A stretch of 64,000 nt of DNA from Cardiobacterium valvarum. Lineage in GTDB: Bacteria > Pseudomonadota > Gammaproteobacteria > Cardiobacteriales > Cardiobacteriaceae. A program made the translations under genes and the position numbers. Positions 1-7,039 of the stretch are shown piece by piece (position 1 is the first letter of the stretch; each line of letters starts with the position of its first letter). Where the stretch lies: the NCBI RefSeq assembly GCF_900460955.1, contig NZ_UFUW01000001.1, forward strand, positions 1,982,738 to 2,046,737, given 5' to 3'. The notes beneath the pieces were generated by a model. It saw only the letters and a program-made list of their open reading frames with translations, did not search any database and had not been told where the DNA came from.

Positions 1-813
1 GTCTGCCCATACCTGCCCGTAGTACACCGCGACGCCACGCGGGTTACCTGCGGCAGATAGTGCGGTGTAAATCTCAAAGGGCAGCGGCAGGTCATCGAGA
101 TAGAGGACGTGGCTCTCGCGGCTGACGGCATGACTGGCGACGGTGATGATGACCACCGCCCACGCTTCGCTTTCTTCGCGGATGGCGCGGGAGGCATGGC
201 GCTGGCGGAAAGAGATTTTCGGGTCGCTGCCCGGAGGCAGGCAGGGCAATTCGGTGCGGCCGATGCGGATGCCGGAGTCGTCATCGAGCAGGTCGCAATC
301 GAGCGGGCTGTGATCAAGTTTGAAGACGCCCCGGTCATAGCCATACACCAGCCGCCACAGGCGGGAGCGCACCGGCTGCGACAGCAGGGCAAGGCGGACC
401 AGCAGGCAGATTTGTTCGGGGGTGAGGACGCCGTGCGGGTGCAGGTCGTACTCGGCAAAATGGCGGTGCGGCTGATAAGCCGCGCCGGGGTCATTGCGCT
501 CGACAGATGGCCCGGACTCCATGATGTCGGCATCGAGGCCAACCCACCCAAAGGCGAGGTGCAGCGATTGCGGGGTGCCGCGGCAACGGCTCCAGCGGAT
601 GCCCTCGCGGATGAGCCGCCGTTTGTCGTCAAAGTAGGGGGTGATTTCGCCGAGTGCGTATTCGTAGATGAGCGCATCGAGCCAGTTGTCGGGCGGGTCG
701 AATTTGCGCCCACGGATGGCGGCATCGTCGTCCAGCTCAAGGATGCCCGCGCCAATCTGCGCCAGCGCCTGTTCGAGCGCGGTGCTGTTGGGCGGCAACA
801 GATCGGTACGCAT
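1..813 (-). CDS. P2 gpI-like tail protein, 3' end outside window
   Basis: Minus-strand frame open from an ATG at 813 to the window edge (271 codons, no stop). The N-terminal part has the look of the P2 tail protein I family (start MRTDLLPPNSTALEQAL, then a WLDALIYEY segment and a W-x-R-x-RGTP motif). In P2 this protein belongs to the baseplate periphery and helps attach tail fibres. The ATG overlaps the stop of gene J (TGATG), which supports both the start and co-transcription. It is already longer than P2 gpI (about 176 aa), so it carries an extra C-terminal part. The plus-strand open frame over the same bases looks like a shadow. Confidence 0.8.
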   Translation of the reverse strand, partial: MRTDLLPPNSTALEQALAQIGAGILELDDDAAIRGRKFDPPDNWLDALIYEYALGEITPYFDDKRRLIREGIRWSRCRGTPQSLHLAFGWVGLDADIMESGPSVERNDPGAAYQPHRHFAEYDLHPHGVLTPEQICLLVRLALLSQPVRSRLWRLVYGYDRGVFKLDHSPLDCDLLDDDSGIRIGRTELPCLPPGSDPKISFRQRHASRAIREESEAWAVVIITVASHAVSRESHVLYLDDLPLPFEIYTALSAAGNPRGVAVYYGQVWAD

Positions 814-1658
814 CAGTAATCCCGTCCGCCGAGGGTGAGTTTGACCGCGCCGATGGCTGCCGCCTCGTCAGCTGCGATGACCACGTCTTGCGCCGGGGTA
901 GTGAGGACAACCCGTTGCACGCCGTCTGCGTGCAGGGTGCGGATGAGCCAGCTGCGGGTGAGGTCGCGACCCAAACCGAGCTGGGTACCGACGGCGGTGC
1001 GCAAGGTATCGGGCAGGGTGTGGATGAGGTCGGCGTTGCCGTCGGGCAATAGCCAAATCGTCGCAGCGACGTCAATGGTTTTGACGGTGGCGGCGCGGAT
1101 GTCCAGCGTATCGGTGAGGACGCGGATGTCGTTGCGGTTGAGGTAATCACGGGTACGGGCGAGCAGGTCGGTATCCACCGTGCCGCTGTGGCTGGTGATG
1201 CTGATACGGACCAAGCCGGGGCGCGGGCTGTCCACATGGGCGTCGCGGATGGCGGGGTCGGCAGAGAGGGCGTGCCAGCGGTAATGCGCGGCGGGGCCAG
1301 CGGTGGATGCGCCACGGATACGCTCGCGGATGCGCGCGCGGAATGCCTCGTCGCTCTCGTCCGCGCGGCGCTCCAAACCGTAAAAATCGGCGAGGCGGTC
1401 GAGGTCGCGGTCGCGAGCGAAGACGAGCAGGTTGCTCGCGGCGGCGTCATTGATGCGTGCGCGCAACAGCAGTTCGAGGTAGGCGTTTTCTTCGAGGAGT
1501 TTGGTGACGGGTGAGGATTCGAGGGCGAGGGTATCGCGCCACGCCTGTTGCTGGTCTTGTGGCCAGCGCGCAACGAATGCCGCCTTGCGGCGGGTGAGGA
1601 TGGTTTCGTAATCGAGGGCTTCGATGACGTTGGGGATTTCGGGGGTTGCTGCGCTCAT
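813..1658 (-). CDS. P2 gpJ-like baseplate assembly protein J
   Basis: 281-aa protein of the baseplate J family (P2 gpJ is about 302 aa), which forms the baseplate wedge around the tail spike. The family pattern is visible: an N-terminal YETILTRRKAAF helix, a DRDLDRLADFYGLER segment, an acidic RADESDEAFRARIRERI stretch and a GLVRISI strand. I start it at the ATG at 1658 (MSAATPEIP); an upstream in-frame ATG at 1685 has no ribosome binding site and lies 17 nt from the dyad. No convincing Shine-Dalgarno precedes 1658 either. A 77-bp gap containing a perfect dyad separates it from W, unlike the tight packing elsewhere. Confidence 0.88.
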   Translation of the reverse strand: MSAATPEIPNVIEALDYETILTRRKAAFVARWPQDQQQAWRDTLALESSPVTKLLEENAYLELLLRARINDAAASNLLVFARDRDLDRLADFYGLERRADESDEAFRARIRERIRGASTAGPAAHYRWHALSADPAIRDAHVDSPRPGLVRISITSHSGTVDTDLLARTRDYLNRNDIRVLTDTLDIRAATVKTIDVAATIWLLPDGNADLIHTLPDTLRTAVGTQLGLGRDLTRSWLIRTLHADGVQRVVLTTPAQDVVIAADEAAAIGAVKLTLGGRDY

Positions 1659-1701
1659 GCCCGCATTGTCGCAACGGCATTGCATGCGGGCGAGCGGCGG
1701 A

Positions 1702-1726
1702 TTTCCACAAACGCGGATTGTGGAAA
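1702..1726. promoter_or_regulatory. Prophage dyad copy 1, upstream of gene J
   Basis: Perfect 10-bp inverted arms (ATTTCCACAA / TTGTGGAAAT) around a 7-nt spacer at 1701-1727, in the W-J gap. A -10-like hexamer GACAAT lies on the minus strand at 1670-1665, 32 nt beyond the dyad edge up to its ACAAT core. The same dyad with the same downstream distance recurs at 8915-8939. No T-run follows, so it is not a typical terminator. I infer an activator site for a late promoter. Confidence 0.6.
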
Positions 1727-1735
1727 TTAAGTCGG

Positions 1736-2122
1736 TTATTGGAGGATGGCTTGCGCCTGCAATTCGGCGTCATCGAGCAGGCGGGCGCGATAGTTGAGGA
1801 CGGTTTTGCCGTCCATGCCGACCTCGATAATCGCGCTCTCCAACGTGACGCGCGGCTCCCAGCGGGTAGCCGCATCGACCAGCGCAGCGGCAAGGCGCAG
1901 GCGGTTGGCCGGGTTCATCGGCGCGTCGATGAGGGCAAAGAGGTAGCTGCCGTATTCGCGCCGCTGGATGCGCGAACCGATGGGCGTCGTGAAGATGTCA
2001 TGTAACGATTGACGGATGGCGGCCAGTTTGTCGGCGACCGATCGGCCGTTGTCGCGGCTCATGTCGGTTTCGGCAAAGGCGCCGTTGCCGGGGCGGGTAT
2101 CGGCTTGTTGTTCGATGGGCAT
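1736..2122 (-). CDS. P2 gpW-like baseplate protein (GPW/gp25 family)
   Basis: 128-aa baseplate assembly protein of the gpW/gp25 family. Family features seen: IRQSLHDIFTTPIGSRIQRREYGSYLF near the middle (given here as a region, residues about 40-65), the phrase RVTLESAII, and a short C-terminal tail. The start at 2122 overlaps the preceding stop by one base (TAATG); an ATG 15 nt upstream is possible but less likely. It belongs to the V-orf78-W group and is followed by the dyad-containing gap before J. Confidence 0.86.
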   Translation of the reverse strand: MPIEQQADTRPGNGAFAETDMSRDNGRSVADKLAAIRQSLHDIFTTPIGSRIQRREYGSYLFALIDAPMNPANRLRLAAALVDAATRWEPRVTLESAIIEVGMDGKTVLNYRARLLDDAELQAQAILQ

Positions 2123-2358
2123 TATTTTTGCTCCCATAACGCTCTTGCGTGTTCCATTGCCGCCGTTGGGGTGAGATGAACCAAACCGTGCTCCAGATTG
2201 CGACAGTCCAGCGGCAAGCTAAACCAGCGGCGGCTTTCGGCTTTCGGATAGCCGTAGCCGAAATGCGGCATGAAATATTTTTGCCCGAATTTTGGCGCTG
2301 TCCGTTCGGGAGCGGGGTATGCAATCACGCGGTGGATGGTTTGCGCGATGGTGGTCAT
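2122..2358 (-). CDS. Small prophage protein between V and W, function unknown
   Basis: 78-aa protein (starts MTTIAQTIHRVIAY, ends EHARALWEQK) translated between the V and W genes. Its ATG overlaps the stop of V (ATGA) and its own stop overlaps the start of W (TAATG), so it is almost certainly expressed with them. It has no signal peptide, membrane segment or cysteine motif. The sequence is aromatic-rich in the middle (FMPHFGYGYPKAESRRWFSL). P2 itself has no gene here, so this is an accessory gene of this phage branch. I do not recognise the family. Confidence 0.7.
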   Translation of the reverse strand: MTTIAQTIHRVIAYPAPERTAPKFGQKYFMPHFGYGYPKAESRRWFSLPLDCRNLEHGLVHLTPTAAMEHARALWEQK

Positions 2359-2867
2359 TGTGGTGCCCCGGTGCTGGCGCCGCCGGGCATGACGCCGGGG
2401 TGGGTGTGGGTGTCGCCGATGTTGGTGCCGTTGTGGGTGAGGGTTTTGGATTCGATTTTGACCGCCTTCGCGCGTAGGGTGATTTCGCCGGGGGTGTCAA
2501 TCAGCAGCTTTTGCCGCTTGCTGTCGTACTCGACGCGGGTGCCGTCCTCAAATTCGAGGCGGTCAATCCACGGACGGTCATCAACCGGGATGTCCGGCGC
2601 GGGGACGTCATCCGACCACAGCATGCCGACGACAGTGGCGGTGTTGTAGTCGCCGCCGTCCACGGTGAGGATGATTTGCGCGCTCTCGCGCAGCGGCAGC
2701 CAATGGCGGTAGTTATGCGATATCCACGCCGGGAATGGCAGCCAGTTGGTGGTGATGTCGCCGGTCTGCGCGCGGAATTGCCGCGCCTCCCAGTCGATTG
2801 CGGCGACGGTGGCGATGCGCAGCACGTTGTTGGTCTGGCGGGGGATGTCGGCGCGAAGAAAACTCAT
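2355..2867 (-). CDS. P2 gpV-like baseplate spike protein
   Basis: 170-aa baseplate assembly protein V, the membrane-piercing spike of contractile tails (P2 gpV is about 211 aa). An OB-like N-terminal domain (about residues 10-90, with VGMLWSDD) is followed by a beta-helix-like stretch of alternating strands and a C-terminal tip carrying DTHTHPG. The histidine pair of that tip binds an iron ion in P2 gpV. The protein is shorter than P2 gpV, which implies a shorter helix shaft. Its start overlaps the stop of S by 4 bp. Confidence 0.9.
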   Translation of the reverse strand: MSFLRADIPRQTNNVLRIATVAAIDWEARQFRAQTGDITTNWLPFPAWISHNYRHWLPLRESAQIILTVDGGDYNTATVVGMLWSDDVPAPDIPVDDRPWIDRLEFEDGTRVEYDSKRQKLLIDTPGEITLRAKAVKIESKTLTHNGTNIGDTHTHPGVMPGGASTGAPQ

Positions 2868-3313
2868 GGGTTGGTAATCATGTGGAGGTGGCGAAGCAGG
2901 CTCTCGCGGATCATCGCCTGATCTGCCTCATTGATGCCGAGCAGTTCGCGGCGCGGGTATTGGGCGATGCCGTAGCGTAATTGCTGGGACTTCCCGTAAT
3001 GGTGGACGTTGGCCAGATAGCCGTCACGACCGAAAAACCCGACGCGCACGCCGTCGCCGATGAATTTTTGCCGCAGGTGGCCGCGCTGGCGCAGCTTGAG
3101 CATCATCTTGCCCTTGCGCGCACGGCGGCGCTCTTGTGGTTTGCGCTCCAGCCATGTTGAGCCGTCCGGCGTAGTCTGTGCGCCGATGCGGCGAGCATTG
3201 ACGCGGCGCAAGTCCTCGCCGATGCGGCGTAATAGTTGCCGCTGTTCGGCAGGCGAGAGGCGGGCGACCGTGACGGCAATCCAGCGCTCCAGCGCCTCAA
3301 AGTTGCTCTCCAT
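2864..3313 (-). CDS. P2 gpS-like tail completion protein
   Basis: 149-aa protein of the phage virion morphogenesis family (P2 gpS, about 150 aa), needed for tail completion and head joining. Seen: an N-terminal helical region (LERWIAVTVARLSPAEQRQL), DGSTWLERK, a very basic middle (RRRARKGKMMLKLRQRG), and the family phrase HHYGKSQQLRYG. The start at 3313 (MESNFEAL) fits the family length; the open frame extends 48 nt further upstream without support. Confidence 0.88.
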   Translation of the reverse strand: MESNFEALERWIAVTVARLSPAEQRQLLRRIGEDLRRVNARRIGAQTTPDGSTWLERKPQERRRARKGKMMLKLRQRGHLRQKFIGDGVRVGFFGRDGYLANVHHYGKSQQLRYGIAQYPRRELLGINEADQAMIRESLLRHLHMITNP

Positions 3314-3321
3314 CGTAATTA

Positions 3322-3735
3322 TCACGGGTACACCTTGCGGTCGATATGGGTCGACGTGCAAACATCCATGTGGATACCGTCGGCGGCGTTGCGGACGTGG
3401 TAGTTGTCGGTGAGACCGCTGACGGTAATCAGCAGGTCGGCACGCTCGTCGTCCAAAATATCCGCCTCAAATTTGAGTGCGTCTGGTTTGTGGCCGGGTT
3501 GGGCATTGTGCAACCACTGGGCGACCATCCAGCAGGCGGCAGCCGGCGAGCCGTGGTACTCGACAATCAGCACTTCGGCGCTGTATTCGAGGCGCAGATT
3601 GTGGTTGGTCGCTTGGTCGGGATGCTCGTAATGACTGCGCACCGTGCCGGTTTTGACGCGCACGGTGAGGTCTTCCGGCTGGATATTCAGGCCGCTTTCG
3701 AGCAGGGATTGTCGCAGGTCAGCGATTTTTTGCAT
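3322..3735 (-). CDS. P2 gpR-like tail completion protein
   Basis: 137-aa tail completion protein R. It begins MQKIADLRQSLLESG and carries the family-like LRLEYSAEVLIVEYHG and ERADLLITVSGLTD segments. P2 gpR is about 155 aa. The ATG at 3735 lies inside the end of the TraR-like gene (stop at 3719), giving a 17-bp overlap and likely translational coupling. The open frame continues upstream in proline- and alanine-rich shadow sequence that I exclude. Confidence 0.85.
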   Translation of the reverse strand: MQKIADLRQSLLESGLNIQPEDLTVRVKTGTVRSHYEHPDQATNHNLRLEYSAEVLIVEYHGSPAAACWMVAQWLHNAQPGHKPDALKFEADILDDERADLLITVSGLTDNYHVRNAADGIHMDVCTSTHIDRKVYP

Positions 3736-3928
3736 GGCGTTCGTGGCGGGCTTGGCATTCGGTGCAGCGTGTGGCCGAGGGATAGGCGCGGCGGCGGGCA
3801 TCCGGGATGGGGTCGCCGCAATCTTCGCATTCGGCGCAGCCGGGGGCGGCGGGGATGCGGCGGCGGGCGGCGAGCGCTTGCGCGCGGTTCATTTCCTCGA
3901 TTTCGGCGGCTTTGTCGGCGATGTCCAT
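3719..3928 (-). CDS. TraR/DksA-type C4 zinc-finger protein
   Basis: 69-aa protein of the phage and plasmid TraR family. An N-terminal helix (MDIADKAAEIEEMNRAQALA) precedes a C4 zinc finger with Cys34-x2-Cys37-x17-Cys55-x2-Cys58, the DksA/TraR spacing; an extra Cys is at 31. TraR-like proteins bind the RNA polymerase secondary channel and mimic DksA plus ppGpp. The DIADKAAEIEE start matches the residues that TraR proteins use inside the channel. It overlaps the outer spanin upstream and R downstream, so it is part of the late operon. It could shift host transcription late in infection. Confidence 0.88.
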   Translation of the reverse strand: MDIADKAAEIEEMNRAQALAARRRIPAAPGCAECEDCGDPIPDARRRAYPSATRCTECQARHERHAKNR

Positions 3929-4206
3929 TGGCTGCGGGTGGTGTTAATCCAGTCGGTGGCATAAGCATGGCGGGTTTGGCAGTCGCGGTATTGGGTGGTG
4001 GCACGGCTGATCCAATCGATGAGGTCGCCGAGGCTGCCGTCATTGAGTAGCGGCAGGTCGGCGCAGGGGCGCAGGGCGCTCACTTCGACCGGCGGCGGGG
4101 GCAATACCGGCGGGCTGGGTGGCGGGACGTATGTGCTGGTTGAGCAGGCTGACAGCGCCAGACTCAAGGCAAGGCTTTTGCCGGTCAATCGTTGCAAGGT
4201 AGGCAT
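3889..4206 (-). CDS. Outer-membrane spanin subunit (Rz1/LysC-like lipoprotein)
   Basis: 105-aa o-spanin. A short signal (MPTLQRLTGKSLALSLALSAC) ends in a lipobox with Cys21 as lipidation site, followed by a proline-rich region (YVPPPSPPVLPPPPVEV) typical of Rz1 proteins. It lies out of frame and overlaps the 3' third of the inner spanin gene (4040-4459), the classic nested or overlapping spanin arrangement. With the inner spanin it would span the periplasm and fuse inner and outer membranes during lysis. It is longer than E. coli lambda Rz1 (60 aa). Confidence 0.85.
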   Translation of the reverse strand: MPTLQRLTGKSLALSLALSACSTSTYVPPPSPPVLPPPPVEVSALRPCADLPLLNDGSLGDLIDWISRATTQYRDCQTRHAYATDWINTTRSQWTSPTKPPKSRK

Positions 4207-4459
4207 TGAGGGTGTCCCCGGTTTGTTTCAGTTGGGATTGAGTGCGTTCGTGGTTGGCCGCGAATTCGGCGGCGAGTACGTCGTAGCGCATCAGTTGCAC
4301 GTTGTGGCGGTCAATGGCTGTTTGCAGCTCGCCGACAAAGGTCTCCAGCTGTTGGCGTTGCACGCTCGCCTGTCCGGCGCGGTAGGCATAGCCGACCGAG
4401 GCGATGTTGTAGGCAATCAGTACCGCCGCACTCATGATGGCCAGCGGTTTAGACAGCAT
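4040..4459 (-). CDS. Inner-membrane spanin subunit (Rz/LysB-like)
   Basis: 139-aa i-spanin. One N-terminal membrane anchor (residues about 5-22, LAIMSAAVLIAYNIASVGYA) is followed by a long periplasmic coiled coil rich in Q, E and R (ASVQRQQLETFVGELQ and onward). The partner o-spanin overlaps its 3' end in another frame. The ATG at 4459 overlaps the end of the endolysin gene (stop at 4449). The open frame extends far upstream but that part is endolysin shadow. Confidence 0.83.
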   Translation of the reverse strand: MLSKPLAIMSAAVLIAYNIASVGYAYRAGQASVQRQQLETFVGELQTAIDRHNVQLMRYDVLAAEFAANHERTQSQLKQTGDTLNAYLATIDRQKPCLESGAVSLLNQHIRPATQPAGIAPAAGRSERPAPLRRPAATQ

Positions 4460-4940
4460 AGGGTGTCTCCCATTGGCGCGCTTCTTCTTCGCGGCGCAGG
4501 CGGAGGACGGGTTTGCCTGCGGCGTATATCCAGCGGTGCAACTGTTCGGGTACGGCGGCGTAATCGCCCGCGTTGAGTTTGCGCAACAAAGTGGACTTGC
4601 GGAAGGCGTTGATACCGACGTTGAAAACAAAACTGACCAGTGTGTCGAACTGGTGGTCAGCCAGCTCGACCTTGACCAAATCGCTGACGGCGGCCTCGGC
4701 GAGGTCATTGTCGCGGTCAAAGAGGCGGGTAATCTGGTCGTTGCTCAAACCGTCGCGCCAGCGGATGGCCTCGCCGTCAATCCAGATTTTGCCGCTGGTT
4801 ATCTCCGAGCGAGTGAGCAGGTGGCCGACGCCGATGGTCGGCAGACCTGCCGTGTCGTAATACATTTTGCTGCGGCTGCCCTCGCGGGCGAGCAGGGACT
4901 TAATGCCGGTTTGGGTCATTTGGCGGGTTGCTTTGGTCAT
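4449..4940 (-). CDS. Phage endolysin, GH24 lysozyme
   Basis: 163-aa T4-type lysozyme that cleaves the glycan strands of peptidoglycan. The catalytic triad is complete with the family spacing: Glu20 (LAREGSR), Asp29 (YYDTAG) and Thr35 (PTIGVGH), that is E-x8-D-x5-T. Further family features are FVFNVG and RRREEEARQW. I choose the ATG at 4940 because it sits 8 nt from a GGAG; an ATG 6 nt upstream is too close to that site. The N-terminus lacks a clear secretion signal, so release depends on the adjacent holin. Confidence 0.93.
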   Translation of the reverse strand: MTKATRQMTQTGIKSLLAREGSRSKMYYDTAGLPTIGVGHLLTRSEITSGKIWIDGEAIRWRDGLSNDQITRLFDRDNDLAEAAVSDLVKVELADHQFDTLVSFVFNVGINAFRKSTLLRKLNAGDYAAVPEQLHRWIYAAGKPVLRLRREEEARQWETPYAV

Positions 4941-5328
4941 GGTCATGGCTCCGTAGTTTTGCGAGGATGGCGAGGATGTCGGTTTGCTGGTAACGCTCCA
5001 ACGTGTAAAAAATGGCGCGCACCGCCGTCCAGCCGGGCAGGCCGCACAGAAAATAGATAGCACCTGCCTGCATCCCGGCTAGTTCGTCGGCGAGCGGTTG
5101 CAGGTTGAGGTAATGGCTGATGACGTAGCTGCCGAGGCCGATTGAGCACATGACGGTGCTGATGATGGCGCTAAACCATTCACGTGGGCTTTTCGGCTGC
5201 GCCATCGTCATGACGACGATGCTGGCGGCGACTGGGCCGATGATGTAGATGAGGATTTTGGTGAGTACTGCGCCGAGGGCGGGTTGCGCCGCGCCACCGA
5301 GGGTGCTGTTGGTAATCGGGTCGGGCAT
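4900..5328 (-). CDS. Phage holin
   Basis: 142-aa membrane protein beginning MPDPITNSTLGGAAQPAL. Three hydrophobic segments are visible: residues about 20-40 (ILIYIIGPVAASIVVMT), 50-72 (ISTVMCSIGLGSYVISHYL) and 80-102 (MQAGAIYFLCGLPGWTAV). The C-terminus is charged (LRSHDHDQSNPPNDPNRH). Position just before the endolysin, with a 41-bp overlap, marks it as the holin that permeabilises the inner membrane at lysis. It corresponds in place to P2 gpY. The upstream extension of the frame is shadow of gene X. Confidence 0.85.
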   Translation of the reverse strand: MPDPITNSTLGGAAQPALGAVLTKILIYIIGPVAASIVVMTMAQPKSPREWFSAIISTVMCSIGLGSYVISHYLNLQPLADELAGMQAGAIYFLCGLPGWTAVRAIFYTLERYQQTDILAILAKLRSHDHDQSNPPNDPNRH

Positions 5329-5330
5329 GG

Positions 5331-5531
5331 TTATTCCCAAAGTTTGACGGTGGGCGCGGGCTTGGCGGCCGGGGTGCGCGGAATATGGATGGGCATCCCC
5401 TCGGCCAACCGTGGCGAGTGCAAGGCGTGCGGGTTGGCCGCCATAACTTGCGCTATCGGCGCGGTGTTGCCGGTAATACGGTAGAGGACGTCGTCGAGGG
5501 TTTCGTGCTGGTGTGCGTAAGCGGTTTGCAT
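5331..5531 (-). CDS. P2 gpX-like tail protein (LysM-like)
   Basis: 66-aa tail protein X, same size as P2 gpX (67 aa). The LysM-like pattern is visible: an early HETLDDVLYRITG, then VMAANPHAL and GMPIHIP, the spacing of a small LysM fold. In P2 it is an essential tail protein near the tube or baseplate hub. It sits between L and the holin, ending 2 bp before the holin start, and is part of the continuous late operon. Confidence 0.88.
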   Translation of the reverse strand: MQTAYAHQHETLDDVLYRITGNTAPIAQVMAANPHALHSPRLAEGMPIHIPRTPAAKPAPTVKLWE

Positions 5532-5543
5532 TCATGGCGCTCC

Positions 5544-5984
5544 TCATATCAGGACGATGGTCGCGCGGCCGCGTCCCATCAGGCTGCGCAATGCCTCGCG
5601 CGAGCGTTGCAGCGCAGTATCAATGCGGCTTTCGAGGCCATCGGCACGGCGGCTGCCGCTGTCGGTGGTGTCGATGTCGCGGTATTGCTCCAGCTCATAC
5701 GCTTTGGCGAGTTGCCACACCGCTTGCCGGTAGCGCTTGGTGTCGCGGCCTGCGGCGAGCGTGGCGGCGGTCTGTTTCGCGCGCCACGGTTTCAGCTCGT
5801 CGGTGATGTCGAGCGTGGCGCAGTTCAGGATTTCGGCGCTGCGTGCCGGGCTGACGTTATCGTCCACGCGCATCCGCAATTTCCATTCGGCGACAGACAA
5901 AGGCGGATAAAAATCATCCGGCGGCGCAATCAGGTCTTCATTCGGTTTCGGATTGCCGGGGCCATGCGGGATAACGACGCTCAT
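5544..5984 (-). CDS. P2 gpL-like head completion protein
   Basis: 146-aa head completion protein L, which joins the portal vertex at head completion. Family-like segments are FYPPLSVAEWKLRMRVD, VSPARSAEIL and the C-terminal ALRSLMGRGRATIVLI; the phrase MGRGRATIVLI is a good marker. P2 gpL is about 169 aa. The ATG at 5984 overlaps the TGA of the preceding small HTH gene (ATGA), so the HTH gene is coupled to the capsid operon. Confidence 0.88.
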   Translation of the reverse strand: MSVVIPHGPGNPKPNEDLIAPPDDFYPPLSVAEWKLRMRVDDNVSPARSAEILNCATLDITDELKPWRAKQTAATLAAGRDTKRYRQAVWQLAKAYELEQYRDIDTTDSGSRRADGLESRIDTALQRSREALRSLMGRGRATIVLI

Positions 5985-6184
5985 GATTCCTCCGACGCAT
6001 TGAGCGCTTTGAAATATTCGGCAATCTTTTTGGCCAGCGGTAGCGATACAGCTTTGCGGCCTTCTTCGATGCCAGCTAATTGATGCACGGATATATTTAA
6101 TTCCGCCGCCATTGCCTTTAACGATTGCTTTGCGGTTTTCCGTGCCGCCTTAATCGTTTCGCCGAATGTATTTAATTCGCTCAT
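5981..6184 (-). CDS. Small Cro/CI-type HTH protein inserted between M and L
   Basis: 67-aa helix-turn-helix protein (MSELNTFGETIKAARKTAKQ at the start). The HTH_3 pattern is clear: KQSLKAMAAELNISVHQLAGIEEGRK (described as residues about 19-44), with the recognition-helix phrase SVHQLAGIE and a SLPLAKKIAEYF ending. The start at 6184 has AAGGA 7 nt upstream. The canonical P2 layout has L directly after M, so this is a cargo gene in the late operon. It overlaps L by 4 bp. Its AT-richer codons differ from its neighbours. Targets are unknown; a late autoregulator or a superinfection or host-gene regulator are possible. Confidence 0.82.
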   Translation of the reverse strand: MSELNTFGETIKAARKTAKQSLKAMAAELNISVHQLAGIEEGRKAVSLPLAKKIAEYFKALNASEES

Positions 6185-6352
6185 GACAAAATCCTTTGAA
6201 AAGGTGCGTGGTTGATGACGGTAACAGGAGAAAACCCGCCATCCCTGCCACGCGCAGGATTCCCAAAGGTGCGCGGTTGCAGCGGGCAAAGGTAGGGAAA
6301 CTGACTGAAAGCCTTTGCGCCGCCGCGCCCCGCGCGGGCTGGGTTGAGAGGG
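6185..6352 (-). other. 168-bp gap between gpM and the HTH gene
   Basis: An unusually long gap for this operon. A minus-strand frame of about 75 codons (6181-6408) runs through it but overlaps the end of gpM and has no clear start signal. The sequence contains GC-rich inverted stretches (around 6320-6340) but no obvious terminator with a T-run. It may be the debris left by insertion of the HTH cargo gene. Confidence 0.4.
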
Positions 6353-7036
6353 TTATTGCGGCTGGGCTGTCGCGTCTGCCTCCGCCATTTCTTTTTCGAG
6401 TTTGGCAATCAGCGGTTTCGCGCCAACTTTGGGGTTGAGTTCAACGGCGCGGCGCAGGTGGGCGAGCGCACGCTCGTTGTCACCCTCGGAATACAACGCT
6501 TCGCCGATGGCGCGGTGCAGTTTGGCGAGTATCTCGTCCACCATGTCGTGGCCGCTGATGGTCTCCAAAACATCGCCCAGTTGCAGCGCGCTGATGGGCG
6601 GGATGACGCCATCCGGGGTCTTGAGCCATGCCTCGGCTGCCATTTCGGCGAACACGGCGGGGGCGCTGCGGGCAAAACTCTCCGGGGCGGGCAGGTCGTG
6701 ACGGACAAGGTAATCACCAACGCGCAAGGCGCGCTCGATGTCGCCGACGTCGAAACACCACGGCAACATTTGGCTGATGACTGGGTCATGTGCGCCGCTG
6801 TCGGCTGCGAGTGCGCCGTCGATATAGGCGTTCCAGTTTTCTGCCATCAGCTCGGCCTTGCGTTCTTGGCGGCGCTCGGTGGACTGGATTTCCTTGAGTT
6901 GCCGCTTGTCTTGCGCCAGTTGCGCCAGCGCTAGTTCATGCGCGCTGCCGCGTACCGGGGTTTCTTCCACGGCGGCACGTTCGGCGGCGGCGCGGGCTTC
7001 TTCGCGTTGTTTGTGCAATCGTGCAGGGCTTGCCAT
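6353..7036 (-). CDS. P2 gpM-like terminase small subunit
   Basis: 227-aa terminase small subunit (endonuclease subunit M in P2, about 247 aa), which recognises cos DNA and helps gpP cut and package it. It begins MASPARLHKQREEARAAAER and contains the conserved middle NAYIDGALAADSGAHDPVI, MLPWCFDVGD and DYLVRHDLPAPE. A TPR-like C-terminus follows (ALYSEGDNERALAHLRRAVELNP, residues about 185-207). It lies 3 bp after gene N, as in P2. Confidence 0.9.
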   Translation of the reverse strand: MASPARLHKQREEARAAAERAAVEETPVRGSAHELALAQLAQDKRQLKEIQSTERRQERKAELMAENWNAYIDGALAADSGAHDPVISQMLPWCFDVGDIERALRVGDYLVRHDLPAPESFARSAPAVFAEMAAEAWLKTPDGVIPPISALQLGDVLETISGHDMVDEILAKLHRAIGEALYSEGDNERALAHLRRAVELNPKVGAKPLIAKLEKEMAEADATAQPQ

Positions 7037-7039
7037 GTC

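Noticed and set aside
109-819. Long plus-strand open frame at the left edge
   Set aside because: It is antisense to the phage tail gene I, whose minus-strand translation matches the family and couples with J.
1701-1727. Dyad copy 1 as a transcription terminator
   Set aside because: The stem is AT-rich without a following T-run, and the same dyad lies upstream of divergent genes at 8915.
6181-6408. 75-codon minus-strand frame between gpM and the HTH gene
   Set aside because: It overlaps gpM, has no start signal and its composition follows the GC-rich antisense pattern; not enough to call a gene.
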